64,000 nucleotides of DNA from Acidobacteriaceae bacterium (GTDB lineage Bacteria; Acidobacteriota; Terriglobia; Terriglobales; Acidobacteriaceae). The stretch spans positions 75,687-139,686 of the forward strand of contig PLSM01000108.1 in the NCBI GenBank assembly GCA_003165075.1, in the 5' to 3' direction. Made by a program: the position numbers and the translations under genes. The notes beneath the pieces are model-generated. The model saw only the letters and a list, made by a program, of their open reading frames with translations. It was not told where the DNA came from and made no database searches. The number at the start of each line of letters is the position of its first letter. Position 1 is the first letter of the stretch. This document shows positions 9,043-17,612 of the stretch, piece after piece.

Positions 9043-10140
9043 CTATCGTGCAATGCGCGCCGAGCCGCCCTTAATGACGCGCTCGACTTCGGCCAATGTG
9101 GCCATGCTTGTGTCGCCTGGGGTGGTCATGGCGAGAGCCCCGTGGGCCACGCCGCAGCGCACGGCCCACTCGATGGGCTTGGCTGCGAGCAGCCCATAGA
9201 TGAGGCCGGAGGCAAAGCTGTCGCCGCCGCCCACGCGGTCGTAGATGTCGATATCGCGTTGGGCTACGTGGACGATCTGGTCCTGATAGAGCGCAATTGC
9301 GCCCCATGCATTGCGACTGGCAGTGTGCGCGGTGCGCAGGGTAGTGGCAATGAGCTTGAGGTTGGGATACGCCGCGGCGACTTCGCGCAGCATTGCTTCG
9401 TAACTCGCGATGGGCAACTCGGCAAAGTCCTCGCCGACGCCTTTGATCTCGACACCCAGCATGGCGGAGAAGTCCTCTTCGTTGCCAAGCAGCAGGTCCA
9501 CCTTGCGAACCAGGGCGCGGTTCACCTCCTGCGCCTTGGCCTTGCCGCCAATGCTCTTCCAAAGCGACGCGCGGTAGTTCAGGTCGTAGGAGACCGGCGT
9601 GGCGTGGCGGCGGGCGGCGTCCATGGCTCCGGCGGCAACTGCCGCGGTGGAGTCGGACAGTGCGGCGAAGATGCCGCCGGTATGGAACCAGCGCGCACCA
9701 TTGCCGATGCCGAAGAGAGTTTCCCAGTCGAAGTCGCCGGGGAGAAGCCGGCTGATGGCAGTGTGGCCGCGATCGGAGCATCCGGCTGCCGCGCGCAGGC
9801 CGAAGCCACGCTCGGTAAAGTTGAGGCCGTTGCGGACAGTTCGTCCCACACCGTCGTCGGGAACCCACCTGAGGAGCGAGGTATCGACGCCGCCCTGCAG
9901 GATAAGGTCCTCCACCAGGCGACCTACGGGATTGTCGGCGAGCGCGGTGGCAACGGCGGTGCGCAGCCCGAAGCAGCGGCGCAGGCCGCGTGCGACGTTA
10001 TACTCGCCGCCGCCCTCCCATACCTGAAAATGGCGCGTGGTGTGAATGCGGCCCTCGCCCGGATCGAGTCGCAGCATCACTTCGCCGAGACTAAGGCAAT
10101 CCCAGCGGCGGTTGGTGTCGGGGATCGGTAGTGGGTCCAT
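9043..10140 (-). CDS. kdgK: PfkB-family sugar kinase, probable 2-keto-3-deoxygluconate kinase
   Basis: A 365-residue ribokinase-fold kinase expected to phosphorylate 2-keto-3-deoxygluconate to KDPG. The substrate-side motif EGGGEYNVARGL (about residue 42) and the ATP/anion-hole motif DRVGGGDSFASGL (about 312, containing the catalytic Asp) are clear. Function is assigned largely from position: it is immediately upstream of eda, divergent from manD, which makes the kinase substrate from mannonate. The ribosome site before the ATG is weak. Other PfkB sugars cannot be excluded from sequence alone. Confidence 0.87.
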   Translation of the reverse strand: MDPLPIPDTNRRWDCLSLGEVMLRLDPGEGRIHTTRHFQVWEGGGEYNVARGLRRCFGLRTAVATALADNPVGRLVEDLILQGGVDTSLLRWVPDDGVGRTVRNGLNFTERGFGLRAAAGCSDRGHTAISRLLPGDFDWETLFGIGNGARWFHTGGIFAALSDSTAAVAAGAMDAARRHATPVSYDLNYRASLWKSIGGKAKAQEVNRALVRKVDLLLGNEEDFSAMLGVEIKGVGEDFAELPIASYEAMLREVAAAYPNLKLIATTLRTAHTASRNAWGAIALYQDQIVHVAQRDIDIYDRVGGGDSFASGLIYGLLAAKPIEWAVRCGVAHGALAMTTPGDTSMATLAEVERVIKGGSARIAR

Positions 10141-10311
10141 AAGTCGTCGTCAATCGTCCACTGAAACTGTATCGCATTGCGCAGGAGAGCGGCGATGACA
10201 GACCCGGCGAAGTGAATCCGGCGTGCGTGGTAGATTTCTTGGGGCGGGCGAAGGACGGCTTGCCGGTCAGCGGAGCGAAACACAGGGAGCAGGGATGGAG
10301 CGGCTGAGTCA

Positions 10312-11520
10312 ATGAAGATTACGCGCGCATCTGTGAACATCACATCGCCGGGACGCAACTTTGTGACCCTGAAGATTGAGACCGGCGAGGGCATCTATGG
10401 GCTGGGAGACAGCACGCTGAACGGACGCGAGCTGGCGGTCGCCAGCTATCTCAGCGACCACGTGATTCCCTGCATCATCGGCCGCGACCCGTTTGAGACC
10501 GAAGACATCTGGCAGTATCTCTATCGCGGAGCGTATTGGAGGCGGGGACCGGTAACGATGGCGGCGATCGGGGCCGTGGACCTTGCGCTGTGGGACATCA
10601 AGGGGAAGGCTCTCAATACGCCTGTGTACAACCTGCTGGGCGGCAAGTGCCGCGAGGGTGTGCTGGCGTATGCCCACGCCAACGGCAAGGACATCGATCA
10701 CGCCCTCGAAGATGTGGCCCGGCACCGGGAGATGGGCTACAAGGCCATCCGCGTGCAGAGCGGAATTCCCGGGCTGGCGACGACGTATGGAATTGCCAGG
10801 AGCGGGGAGAAATACGAGCCGGCCGAGCGGGGGCTGCCCTCAGAGTGTGAGTGGGCCACCGAGCCCTATCTGCGCCATGTGCCCAAGCTGTTTGCGCGGG
10901 TGCGCCAGGTGTTTGGCGAGGAGCTGCACCTGCTCCACGACTGCCACCACCGGCTCACGCCGATTGAGGCGGGACGATTAGGCAAGGAACTGGAGCCGTT
11001 TCACCTGTTCTGGCTGGAGGATCCGGCACCGGCCGAGTTGCAGCAGGGATTCAAGGTTATCCGCGAGCACACCACCACACCCATCGCGGTGGGCGAGGTC
11101 TTCAACAGCATCTGGGATGCGCATGACCTGATCCGCAACCAGTGGATCGACTACATCCGCATGACGCCATCGCACGCAGGCGGATTGACGCAACTGAAGA
11201 AGGTGGCCGATTTTGGCGCGCTCTATCATGTGCGCACGGGTTGCCATGGCGCCACGGACATGTCGCCGGTGTGCATGGCCGCGGCGTTGCACTTTGATAC
11301 GGCGATCCACAACTTTGGCATCCAGGAACGCGTGCCGCATAGCGAGGAGACGGACGCGGTTTTCCCGCACCACTACACATTCAAGGATGGGCTGATGCTT
11401 GCGGGCGAAGCGCCAGGACTGGGCGTGGACCTGGACGAGGCGCTGGCCGCAAAATATCCCTACCAGAGGGCATATTTGCCCATTAACCGCAAGCTCGATG
11501 GCACCTTGACCGACTGGTAG
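10312..11520 (+). CDS. manD: D-mannonate dehydratase (enolase superfamily)
   Basis: Dehydrates D-mannonate to 2-keto-3-deoxy-D-gluconate. This is the enolase-superfamily type (ManD/RspA group, about 402 residues), not UxuA. Metal ligands fall at D210 (LLHDCHH), E236 (FWLEDPAP) and E262 (AVGEVFN), with H212, R147 (AIRVQ) and Y159 at the acid/base positions known for authentic high-activity ManD. The gene is divergent from kdgK-eda with about 170 bases between, and so sits logically with them. Fructuronate reductase (uxuB), needed between UxaC and ManD, is not recognisable in the window. Confidence 0.95.
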   Translation: MKITRASVNITSPGRNFVTLKIETGEGIYGLGDSTLNGRELAVASYLSDHVIPCIIGRDPFETEDIWQYLYRGAYWRRGPVTMAAIGAVDLALWDIKGKALNTPVYNLLGGKCREGVLAYAHANGKDIDHALEDVARHREMGYKAIRVQSGIPGLATTYGIARSGEKYEPAERGLPSECEWATEPYLRHVPKLFARVRQVFGEELHLLHDCHHRLTPIEAGRLGKELEPFHLFWLEDPAPAELQQGFKVIREHTTTPIAVGEVFNSIWDAHDLIRNQWIDYIRMTPSHAGGLTQLKKVADFGALYHVRTGCHGATDMSPVCMAAALHFDTAIHNFGIQERVPHSEETDAVFPHHYTFKDGLMLAGEAPGLGVDLDEALAAKYPYQRAYLPINRKLDGTLTDW

Positions 11521-11548
11521 CCAGGCGATACGACGGGAGAGACCGGGA

Positions 11549-12226
11549 ATGACGGACGTAAATCGGAAGGCGCTGGTGGGGCTGATGCAGATGGTGATTA
11601 CTCTGCCGTTGTTGGTGTTTCTGCCTGCCTGGACGCTGCACTATTGGCAGGCGTGGGTCTGCATGATGAGCTTCTTTGTGCCGGTCACAATCATCACGGT
11701 GGTTCTGATGAAAACTGACCCGGAGTTACTTGAGCGGAGGACGAAAGCGGGCGCCGGGGCGGAGAAAGAGAAAGGCCAGAAAGTCATTCAATCGTTCGCA
11801 GCGGTCGTGTTCGTAGCCATGTTCGTGGTTCCCGCGTTGGATCACCGGTTTCGGTGGTCGCAGGTTCCGGCGTGGGCGGCGATTGCCGGTGATGTGCTCG
11901 TTGTGCTGGGGTTCGTATTCGTCTACCGTGTGTTCAAAGAGAACTCCTTCACCTCGGGAGTGATCGAGGTTGCAGCCGGGCAGAAGCTGGTTACCTCAGG
12001 ACCGTATGCGCTGGTCCGCCACCCGATGTATCTTGGGTCACTAGTGATGCTCACGGGGATACCACTGGGTCTCGGCTCACTATGGGGATTGCTGACCGTG
12101 GCCACCATGGCCTTGGTCATAGTTTGGAGGCTGTTGCAAGAGGAGACGTTTCTGATTGGGCATCTGGCGGGATATGGGGAGTACCGGGAGCGTGTGAAAT
12201 ACCGCCTGGTACCCTTGGTCTGGTAG
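11549..12226 (+). CDS. Isoprenylcysteine carboxyl methyltransferase (ICMT)-like membrane protein
   Basis: A 225-residue integral membrane protein with about five hydrophobic segments. The C-terminal portion holds the ICMT/PEMT methyltransferase signature: TSGPYALVRHPMYLG around residue 150 and the late EETFLIGHLAGYGEYRERVKYRLVP segment. Such bacterial homologues bind S-adenosylmethionine, but their substrates are mostly unknown and are unlikely to be prenylated proteins. It lies 28 bases after manD on the same strand with GGGAGAGACCGGGA before the ATG, so it is probably co-transcribed, although no metabolic link is evident. Confidence 0.82.
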   Translation: MTDVNRKALVGLMQMVITLPLLVFLPAWTLHYWQAWVCMMSFFVPVTIITVVLMKTDPELLERRTKAGAGAEKEKGQKVIQSFAAVVFVAMFVVPALDHRFRWSQVPAWAAIAGDVLVVLGFVFVYRVFKENSFTSGVIEVAAGQKLVTSGPYALVRHPMYLGSLVMLTGIPLGLGSLWGLLTVATMALVIVWRLLQEETFLIGHLAGYGEYRERVKYRLVPLVW

Positions 12227-12301
12227 GAAGTCTGACCGCCGCACCCACAGCCAGACCTGGAAGCCGCGGGAAAGGAAGTAGAGATCGCAGAGCAGCGTAA
12301 A

Positions 12302-13435
12302 TTGCGGATGGGAATGGTAGGCGGAGGCCCGGGCGCGTTCATCGGCCCGGTACACCGCATTGCGGCCGAGCTGGATGGCAGGATCGAGCTGGTGGCGGGA
12401 GCGTTTTCGCAGTCGGCAGAGCGCTCGCGGGCAGCCGGGGAGTCCTACCGGATCGAGCCGGGGCGGGCCTATGCGGACTACCGGACGATGCTTGAGGCGG
12501 AGAAGAAACGTCCCGATGCCATCGACTTTGTGTCCATCGTTACGCCCAATCATCTGCACCTTCCGGTAGCGGAGGCGGCGCTCGGAGCCGGTTTCCCGGT
12601 GATGAGCGACAAGCCGGCCACGGCCACGTATGCCGAGGCGATCACTCTGGAGCGGGCGGTGCGGAAGTCTGGCTTGCCTTACGGATTGACGCACACTTAC
12701 GCGGGCTATGCGCTGGTGCGGGAAGCGCGCGCACTCTGCGCTGCCGGGAAGCTGGGAAAGATTCGCAAGTTTGTTGTGGAGTACCTGCAAGGGTGGTTGA
12801 GCCGTCCTTTGGAAGCGACCACGGCGGGCAGAAAGCAGGCGGAGTGGCGCACTGACCCGGCGCTGAACGGCCCGGGCGGGTGCATTGGCGATATCGGCGT
12901 GCATGCCTTTCATCTGCTGGAGTATGTGACCGGCCACGAAGTAACCAGCCTGCACGCAGCGCTGCGTTCGGTGGTGGAGGGACGGCTGGTGGACGATGAT
13001 TGCACTGTCCTGGTGAACGTGGACAATGGCGCCAGCGGCGTGCTGATGGCCTCGCAAGTGGCGGCGGGTGAAGGGAACGGGCTGCGCCTGCGCGTCTATG
13101 GCGAAGCCGGGTCGTTGGACTGGCAGCAGGAAGACCCGAACCGGCTGAGGATCAAGTGGCTGGACGGTCCGGAAGAGATTCGTCATGCCGCCGGACACTA
13201 CCTGGGGCACGACGCGCGCGCCGTGGCGCGACTGCCCATAGGCCATCCCGAGGGCTACCTGGAAGCGTTTGCGGTCCTGTATCGCGAGTTTGCCGATGGC
13301 TTGACGGCATGGCAACAAGAACAGCCAAATCCCATGCCGAAGACGCTGCCGGGAATCACCGCCGGGGTGCGCGGGATGCGGTTCATCGACCGCGCCATCG
13401 AGAGCAGCCATAGCAAAGGCTGGATTGATTTTTAG
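12302..13435 (+). CDS. Gfo/Idh/MocA-family NAD(P)-dependent oxidoreductase
   Basis: A 377-residue dehydrogenase with an N-terminal Rossmann motif GMVGGGPGAFIG, the IVTPNHLH loop, and DKPATAT (the EKP-type active-site lysine) near residue 100; the C-terminal alpha/beta domain includes GPGGCIGDIGVHAFHLLEYVTG with the catalytic Asp/His. Members oxidise or reduce sugars, inositols or 3-keto-glycosides. The start is uncertain: a TTG gives MRMGMVGG, an ATG two codons on is also possible, and the frame stays open upstream with a plausible EQRKLR leader lacking a start codon. It is followed 31 bases later by a TIM-barrel isomerase, a pairing common in catabolism of unusual sugars. Confidence 0.85.
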   Translation: MRMGMVGGGPGAFIGPVHRIAAELDGRIELVAGAFSQSAERSRAAGESYRIEPGRAYADYRTMLEAEKKRPDAIDFVSIVTPNHLHLPVAEAALGAGFPVMSDKPATATYAEAITLERAVRKSGLPYGLTHTYAGYALVREARALCAAGKLGKIRKFVVEYLQGWLSRPLEATTAGRKQAEWRTDPALNGPGGCIGDIGVHAFHLLEYVTGHEVTSLHAALRSVVEGRLVDDDCTVLVNVDNGASGVLMASQVAAGEGNGLRLRVYGEAGSLDWQQEDPNRLRIKWLDGPEEIRHAAGHYLGHDARAVARLPIGHPEGYLEAFAVLYREFADGLTAWQQEQPNPMPKTLPGITAGVRGMRFIDRAIESSHSKGWIDF

Positions 13436-13466
13436 ACGGACGAGTTGCGCTTGAAGGAGTTGGGAC

Positions 13467-14579
13467 ATGAAGACGATCATGGGGCCGGGAATCTTCCTGG
13501 CGCAGTTTGCCGGCGATCAGGCGCCCTTCAATAGCCTGGACGGGATGGCGCATTGGGCGGCAGAAATGGGCTTTGTCGGGGTACAGATTCCGAGCTGGGA
13601 CAGCCGCTTGTTCGACTTGAAACTGGGCGCGGAAAGCAAGACCTATTGCGACGACATCCTGGGGGAGCTGCACCGGGCGGGACTGGCTTTGACAGAGCTT
13701 TCCACGCACCTGCAGGGACAGCTTGTGGCCAGCAATCCGGCCTTCGACGTGCTGCTGGAAGGCTTTGCGCCGGCAGAGTTTGCGGGCAACCCCAAAGCGC
13801 GGCAGGCCTGGGCCGTGCAGCAATTGGAGTGGGCGGCGAAGGCCAGCCGCAACCTGGGGCTGAATGCGCATGCCACTTTTTCAGGCGCGCTGGCGTGGCC
13901 CTATTTCTATCCCTGGCCACAGAGGCCTGCGGGGCTTATCGACGAGGCGTTCGCTGAACTCGGCCGGCGGTGGCTCCCCATCCTGCAAGCGTTTGATGAA
14001 GCGGGGGTGGACGTCTGCTTTGAGCTGCACCCCGGTGAGGACCTGCACGACGGCGCCACCTTTGAGCGCTTCCTGAAGGTGGTCGACAATCATCCGCGCG
14101 CCAACATTCTCTACGACCCTAGCCACATGGTCCTGCAGCAGTTGGACTACCTGGCCTTTCTCGACATCTACCACGACCGCATCCGCGCTTTCCACGTCAA
14201 AGACGCCGAGTTCCGGCCCAGCGGGCGCAGCGGTGTCTACGGCGGCTATCAGGATTGGATCGACAGGCCGGGGCGGTTCCGTTCGCTGGGCGATGGCCAG
14301 GTGGATTTCCGTTCGATCTTCAGCAAGATGGCGCAATACGATTTCTCGGGCTGGGCGGTGCTGGAGTGGGAGTGCTGCCTGAAACATCCCAAGGCAGGCG
14401 CGACGGAAGGGGCGGCATTCATTCGCCAGTGGATTATTCGCGTCACGGACCGGGCCTTCGACGACTTTGCGGGTGCCGCAACAGACGCGGAAAGGAACAA
14501 AAGGATTCTGGGGTTGGTGGAGGAACCGGAGCCGGAACCAGATCCGGGGCCGGGTGGGGAGCCTCGGGCCGACGGCTGA
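13467..14579 (+). CDS. Sugar phosphate isomerase/epimerase (xylose-isomerase-like TIM barrel)
   Basis: A 370-residue protein of the AP-endonuclease-2/IolE-like TIM-barrel family. Metal-site features are CFELHPGEDLHDG (about 190), YDPSHMVLQQLDY (about 215), AFHVKDAEF (about 240) and VLEWECCLKHP (about 300). Together with the upstream oxidoreductase it probably interconverts a keto-sugar; the substrate is unknown. After the expected family end (NKRILGLVEE) the frame enters a Glu/Pro repeat (EPEPEPDPGPGGEP) and stops at a TGA, while the same compositional tail continues in another frame downstream (see the next feature). ATG with GGAG six to ten bases upstream supports the start. Confidence 0.85.
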   Translation: MKTIMGPGIFLAQFAGDQAPFNSLDGMAHWAAEMGFVGVQIPSWDSRLFDLKLGAESKTYCDDILGELHRAGLALTELSTHLQGQLVASNPAFDVLLEGFAPAEFAGNPKARQAWAVQQLEWAAKASRNLGLNAHATFSGALAWPYFYPWPQRPAGLIDEAFAELGRRWLPILQAFDEAGVDVCFELHPGEDLHDGATFERFLKVVDNHPRANILYDPSHMVLQQLDYLAFLDIYHDRIRAFHVKDAEFRPSGRSGVYGGYQDWIDRPGRFRSLGDGQVDFRSIFSKMAQYDFSGWAVLEWECCLKHPKAGATEGAAFIRQWIIRVTDRAFDDFAGAATDAERNKRILGLVEEPEPEPDPGPGGEPRADG

Positions 14580-14834
14580 GCAACCCAAATCTGAGGCCGT
14601 TGCAGAAGCCAGCCCTGGCGCTGAATCGAAAGCGGGTACCGACTTAGAGGCGAATGCGGCAGAACCAGAGCCTGTGCCTGTGCTGGATGCGGTACATGAG
14701 ACGGATGTGGAACCGGATTCAGTGGCGGAGCCGGAGATCGTGCCGATTCGGAGCCGTTGACAGAAGCGGGGTCGGAGCCCAAGCCCGAGGCGCGGCCTGA
14801 GCCTGCCGCATCGGTCCTGACTTCTGCCGCGTGA
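14580..14834 (+). pseudogene. Frame-split Glu/Pro/Ala-rich tail of the preceding isomerase gene
   Basis: Beyond the isomerase stop, the +1 frame reads GPTAEQPKSEAVAEA…AAEPEPVPVLDAVHETDVEPDSVAEPE up to a stop at 14758-14760. From about 14739 the original frame resumes the same style (DSEPLTEAGSEPKPEARPEPAA) up to a stop at 14832-14834. The three segments share acidic Pro/Ala composition, so this looks like one low-complexity tail broken by a +1 and a compensating -1 shift. A G-run lies at the first junction (14562-14569). It could be gene decay, a sequencing artefact or, less likely, programmed frameshifting. Confidence 0.55.
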
Positions 14835-15060
14835 TGGATATCTGCAAAGCGCCGTAGAGCCTGTCAAGAGATTCGAAAGCAGTGCCGGTGCGGGAACAGA
14901 GGGCCGAGATCCGGAGAGAGTTCCGAGCACAACACGGTGACAGTCGCCGCTGTGTACCCATGAGTAACCCCACCCCCCTCCCCCTATTCTGTGGATAAAT
15001 TCTCTATTTTCATTGGTTTACGGTATAGGGTGCGCGGTAAAATATTGATTTCACAGGAGT
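14835..15060. other. Intergenic region with C-rich motif and AT-rich repeat
   Basis: No gene was seen. The sequence has a run CCCACCCCCCTCCCCCT ending near 14985, like the one after uvrA, followed by an AT-rich stretch that leads into imperfect repeats (annotated separately). It separates the broken isomerase tail from the low-GC region before the Lrp regulator. Confidence 0.45.
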
Positions 15061-15090
15061 TCACTGCAGGATATAGATGTTAAAGGAGTT
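15047..15090. repeat. Imperfect direct repeat GATTTCACAGGAGTT / GATGTTAAAGGAGTT
   Basis: Two 15-base units at 15047-15061 and 15076-15090, 29 bases apart start to start, match at 11 positions and both end in GGAGTT. With the C-rich run just upstream this looks like one copy of a dispersed intergenic repeat. Confidence 0.4.
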
Positions 15091-15264
15091 AGATCGCATT
15101 CTTTTGATGCGGTCGATTGTTTGTCTCCCAAGTTCAGCAAACAAGAACCCTTCGTGCTTGCCTATGCGCAGCTTCCGGACGCTGGTGGGATAGGTTATGC
15201 TCTCCGTCCCAGTGAGCGACCTTCCAACTCTCGACTCAAATCCAATTATGCGCCGTGAGCACAT
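15061..15264 (-). CDS. Small hypothetical protein, doubtful
   Basis: A 67-residue basic ORF (MCSRRIIGFES…NIYILQ) in an AT-richer stretch between the isomerase tail and the Lrp gene. It overlaps the imperfect repeat at its 3' end and has no clear ribosome site. No family was recognised. It could be a remnant of a larger gene or a chance ORF; it is listed because it is the only coding candidate in this gap. Confidence 0.2.
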   Translation of the reverse strand: MCSRRIIGFESRVGRSLTGTESITYPTSVRKLRIGKHEGFLFAELGRQTIDRIKRMRSNSFNIYILQ

Positions 15265-15375
15265 AATTCAATGCAAAAGGACAGCCGACATCTGATTTGC
15301 AGGGAGAACATCCCCGGCCCAAGTGCAGCAATCGGCCTTGCTGGTTTCTGCACAGGTTCTTAGATCGCCTGTAGA
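15265..15375. other. Short non-coding stretch 3' of the Lrp gene
   Basis: No feature is seen apart from a short inverted CCTGTAGATCAGCGG context at the Lrp stop. There is no hairpin strong enough to call a terminator. Confidence 0.3.
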
Positions 15376-15876
15376 TCAGCGGCGGCGAGACGGTCGCTGT
15401 GTGACCGTGGTCAGCTTGCCGGTGACTGCGTACTTGCGATGCTCCACTGGCGAGGAGAGGACGAGGCTGGTGACCGGGTTGCCGTAGGGCAGCAGGGCCT
15501 CGATCAGTGCTTCAAGGTTGGCCATGTTCGTGGTGGTGACCTTGAGCAGAAAATCGTCGCCGCCGGTCAGGTGGTGGCATTCGCGAACTTCTTCCAGGGT
15601 CTGCACGTATTCGAGCAGGCGGTGATAGTTCTGGCCGCCGCAGCTCATGCGGATGAAGGCCATCACCTCAAGGCCCAGCGCCTCGCGGTCGACCTCGGCG
15701 GTAAAGCCGCGCAGAATTCCAATTTCTTCCATCTGCCTGAGGCGCTCGGCCGTGGCCGTGGGTGAAAGGCCGATGCGCCGGCCAAGTTCCGCCAAGCTGA
15801 GGCGCGCGTTGTTTTGCAGTTCGTCCAACAGCTTTCTGCCGTAAACATCCAGAAGCGTAGTGGAATCCATGGCCAT
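15376..15876 (-). CDS. Lrp/AsnC-family transcriptional regulator
   Basis: A 166-residue feast/famine regulator. An N-terminal winged helix (LLDELQNNARLSLAELGRRIGLSPTATAERLRQMEEIGIL, residues about 16-55) is followed by an alpha/beta RAM ligand-binding domain (ECHHLTGGDDFLLKV near residue 100). Such proteins are octameric DNA-binding regulators that sense amino acids. It is divergent from hutH with under 100 bases between, so it probably controls histidine degradation and itself. The ATG giving MAMDSTTLLD was chosen; a second ATG follows two codons later. Confidence 0.93.
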   Translation of the reverse strand: MAMDSTTLLDVYGRKLLDELQNNARLSLAELGRRIGLSPTATAERLRQMEEIGILRGFTAEVDREALGLEVMAFIRMSCGGQNYHRLLEYVQTLEEVRECHHLTGGDDFLLKVTTTNMANLEALIEALLPYGNPVTSLVLSSPVEHRKYAVTGKLTTVTQRPSRRR

Positions 15877-15890
15877 AATTCGTAATCCTA

Positions 15891-15902
15891 GGTGAATCCA
15901 CC
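15891..15902. promoter_or_regulatory. Possible operator GGTGAATCCACC
   Basis: An inverted repeat GGTG-N4-CACC lies 15 bases before the Lrp start and about 70 before hutH, in the shared divergent control region. It is short, so an Lrp site here is a guess. Confidence 0.25.
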
Positions 15903-15969
15903 GTGAAAGCCAAACTGCGGCGCGTATTCGTACTGGACCTCAATGAGCTACGGGCCTAGCATCGGTCAC

Positions 15970-17502
15970 ATGGAAACTCTGATTCTGAATGGCCAGCCTC
16001 TCACGCTGGCGGAGATTGAAGCGGTATCGCTGCAGGGTTGCCCGGTTGCAATAGACGGCGGCGCTTTGACGCGAGTAGCCGAAGGGCGGGCATGGATCGA
16101 GCAGATTCTGGCGGCAGGCCAGTCAGTCTATGGCGTGAACACCGGGTTCGGCAAGCTCTCCGACGTACGGATCCCCGCAGAGAAGCTGACCGAATTGCAA
16201 ATCAACCTCGTCCGCAGCCACGCCGGCGGAGTTGGCCAGCCGCTCTCGGAAGGTGAATCGAGGGCGATGCTGCTGCTGCGTGCCAATGTCCTGGCCAAGG
16301 GATTCAGCGGCGTTCGACCTGAAGTGCCGAAGCTGCTGGTGGCGCTATTGAATGCCGGGGTACACCCGGTGATTCCGGAAAAGGGCTCGGTAGGAGCCAG
16401 CGGCGACCTGGCTCCTCTGGCGCACGTGGCGCTGGTGGTGATTGGCGAGGGTGAGGCGTTTTACAAGGGCGAACGTATAAGCGGAGGCGAGGCTCTGCGG
16501 CGCGCAGGGTTGCGGCCGCTGCAGTTGGCCGCCAAGGAAGGCCTGGCCCTGCTGAACGGAACGCAGGCAATGACGGCGGTGGGTGCGCTGTCGGTGGCAC
16601 GTGCGCGGCGCCTGGTGCAGTTGGCCGACGTTGCAGGAGCCATGTCGCTGGAAGCACTGATGGGCACGCCCGCGGCCTTCGACCCACGCATCCACCAGGC
16701 CCGGCCTCATGCAGGCCAGATCGCCGCGGCTGCACACCTTATGCGGTTGCTGGCGAACTCGGAGATTCGCGAGTCGCATCGGGTGCGGGATTCACGGGTG
16801 CAGGATGCATACTGCCTGCGCTGCATGCCGCAGGTGCACGGTGCGGTGCGCGATGTGCTGGCCCACGTGGCATCGGTGTTGGAGGTTGAAGCTGGCTCGG
16901 CTACGGATAATCCGCTCGTATTCCCGGGGATGTCCTCCAAAGATCTAAACGACGGAGTCGTTTCGGGAGGGAATTTTCACGGGGCGCCGCTGGCTTACGC
17001 ATTCGACTACGCAGCCCTGGCGCTCACCGACCTGGCGGGAATTACGGAGCGGCGCATCGATCGGCTGTTGAATCCCGATATCAACGAGGGGCTGCCGGCC
17101 TTTCTCTCCAACGATCCTGGGCTGTCGTCGGGATTCATGATTGCGCAGATTGTGGCGGCGGCGCTCATCAACGAGTGCCAGGTGCTCTCCCACCCGGCTT
17201 CCACGGGCAGCATTCCCACCGACGGAGGCAAGGAGGACCACGTCTCAATGGGCATGACCGGGGCGCTGAAACTGCGCCAGATCGTGGACAATGCCGAGCG
17301 CGTAGTAGCCATCGAGCTGATGTGCGCGGCGCAAGGGTTGGAGTTCCGCAGGCCTCTCAAGGCCGGGCTGCAGATTGAGCGCGCACATGCCGCTGTGCGC
17401 GGTGTGGTTTTGCGCCTCGACGCGGACCGCGTGCTGGCGCCGGATATCGATGCGCTGTCTGCAGCAGTGAGGGCCGGAAACTTCAACGCCTGGTGCGAGT
17501 AG
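15970..17502 (+). CDS. hutH: Histidine ammonia-lyase
   Basis: Converts L-histidine to urocanate and ammonia, the first step of histidine catabolism, in the cytoplasm. The 510-residue protein has full length; the autocatalytic MIO cofactor arises from A143-S144-G145 in GSVGASGDLAPL, the catalytic tyrosine is Y54 in VYGVNTGFGKL, and NPLVF, SNDPGLSSGFMIAQ and EDHVSMG are family motifs. The second in-frame ATG (METLILNGQPL) was chosen by homology; the first, nine codons earlier, is possible. No hutU, hutI or hutG is nearby, so the rest of the pathway must lie elsewhere. The Gln/Glu-pocket sequence fits HAL rather than PAL, but specificity is inferred. Confidence 0.94.
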   Translation: METLILNGQPLTLAEIEAVSLQGCPVAIDGGALTRVAEGRAWIEQILAAGQSVYGVNTGFGKLSDVRIPAEKLTELQINLVRSHAGGVGQPLSEGESRAMLLLRANVLAKGFSGVRPEVPKLLVALLNAGVHPVIPEKGSVGASGDLAPLAHVALVVIGEGEAFYKGERISGGEALRRAGLRPLQLAAKEGLALLNGTQAMTAVGALSVARARRLVQLADVAGAMSLEALMGTPAAFDPRIHQARPHAGQIAAAAHLMRLLANSEIRESHRVRDSRVQDAYCLRCMPQVHGAVRDVLAHVASVLEVEAGSATDNPLVFPGMSSKDLNDGVVSGGNFHGAPLAYAFDYAALALTDLAGITERRIDRLLNPDINEGLPAFLSNDPGLSSGFMIAQIVAAALINECQVLSHPASTGSIPTDGGKEDHVSMGMTGALKLRQIVDNAERVVAIELMCAAQGLEFRRPLKAGLQIERAHAAVRGVVLRLDADRVLAPDIDALSAAVRAGNFNAWCE

Positions 17503-17612
17503 CTCCTGCTGCGAAGGGGCGGAAGCTGGCGAAGAAATTCATACGTTTCCAGGGAGTCGCAGTGCAGCGCCCCCGTTTACCATGAAGGACAGATGCCGGA
17601 GGGCAGCCTAAC

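Noticed and set aside
12080-13480. 466-codon minus-strand ORF over the oxidoreductase gene
   Set aside because: Arg/Gln/His-rich shadow of the plus-strand genes, without recognisable domains.
13881-14930. 349-codon minus-strand ORF across the isomerase and its tail
   Set aside because: Low-complexity antisense of the Glu/Pro tail (Ser/Gly/Ala-rich), no motif.
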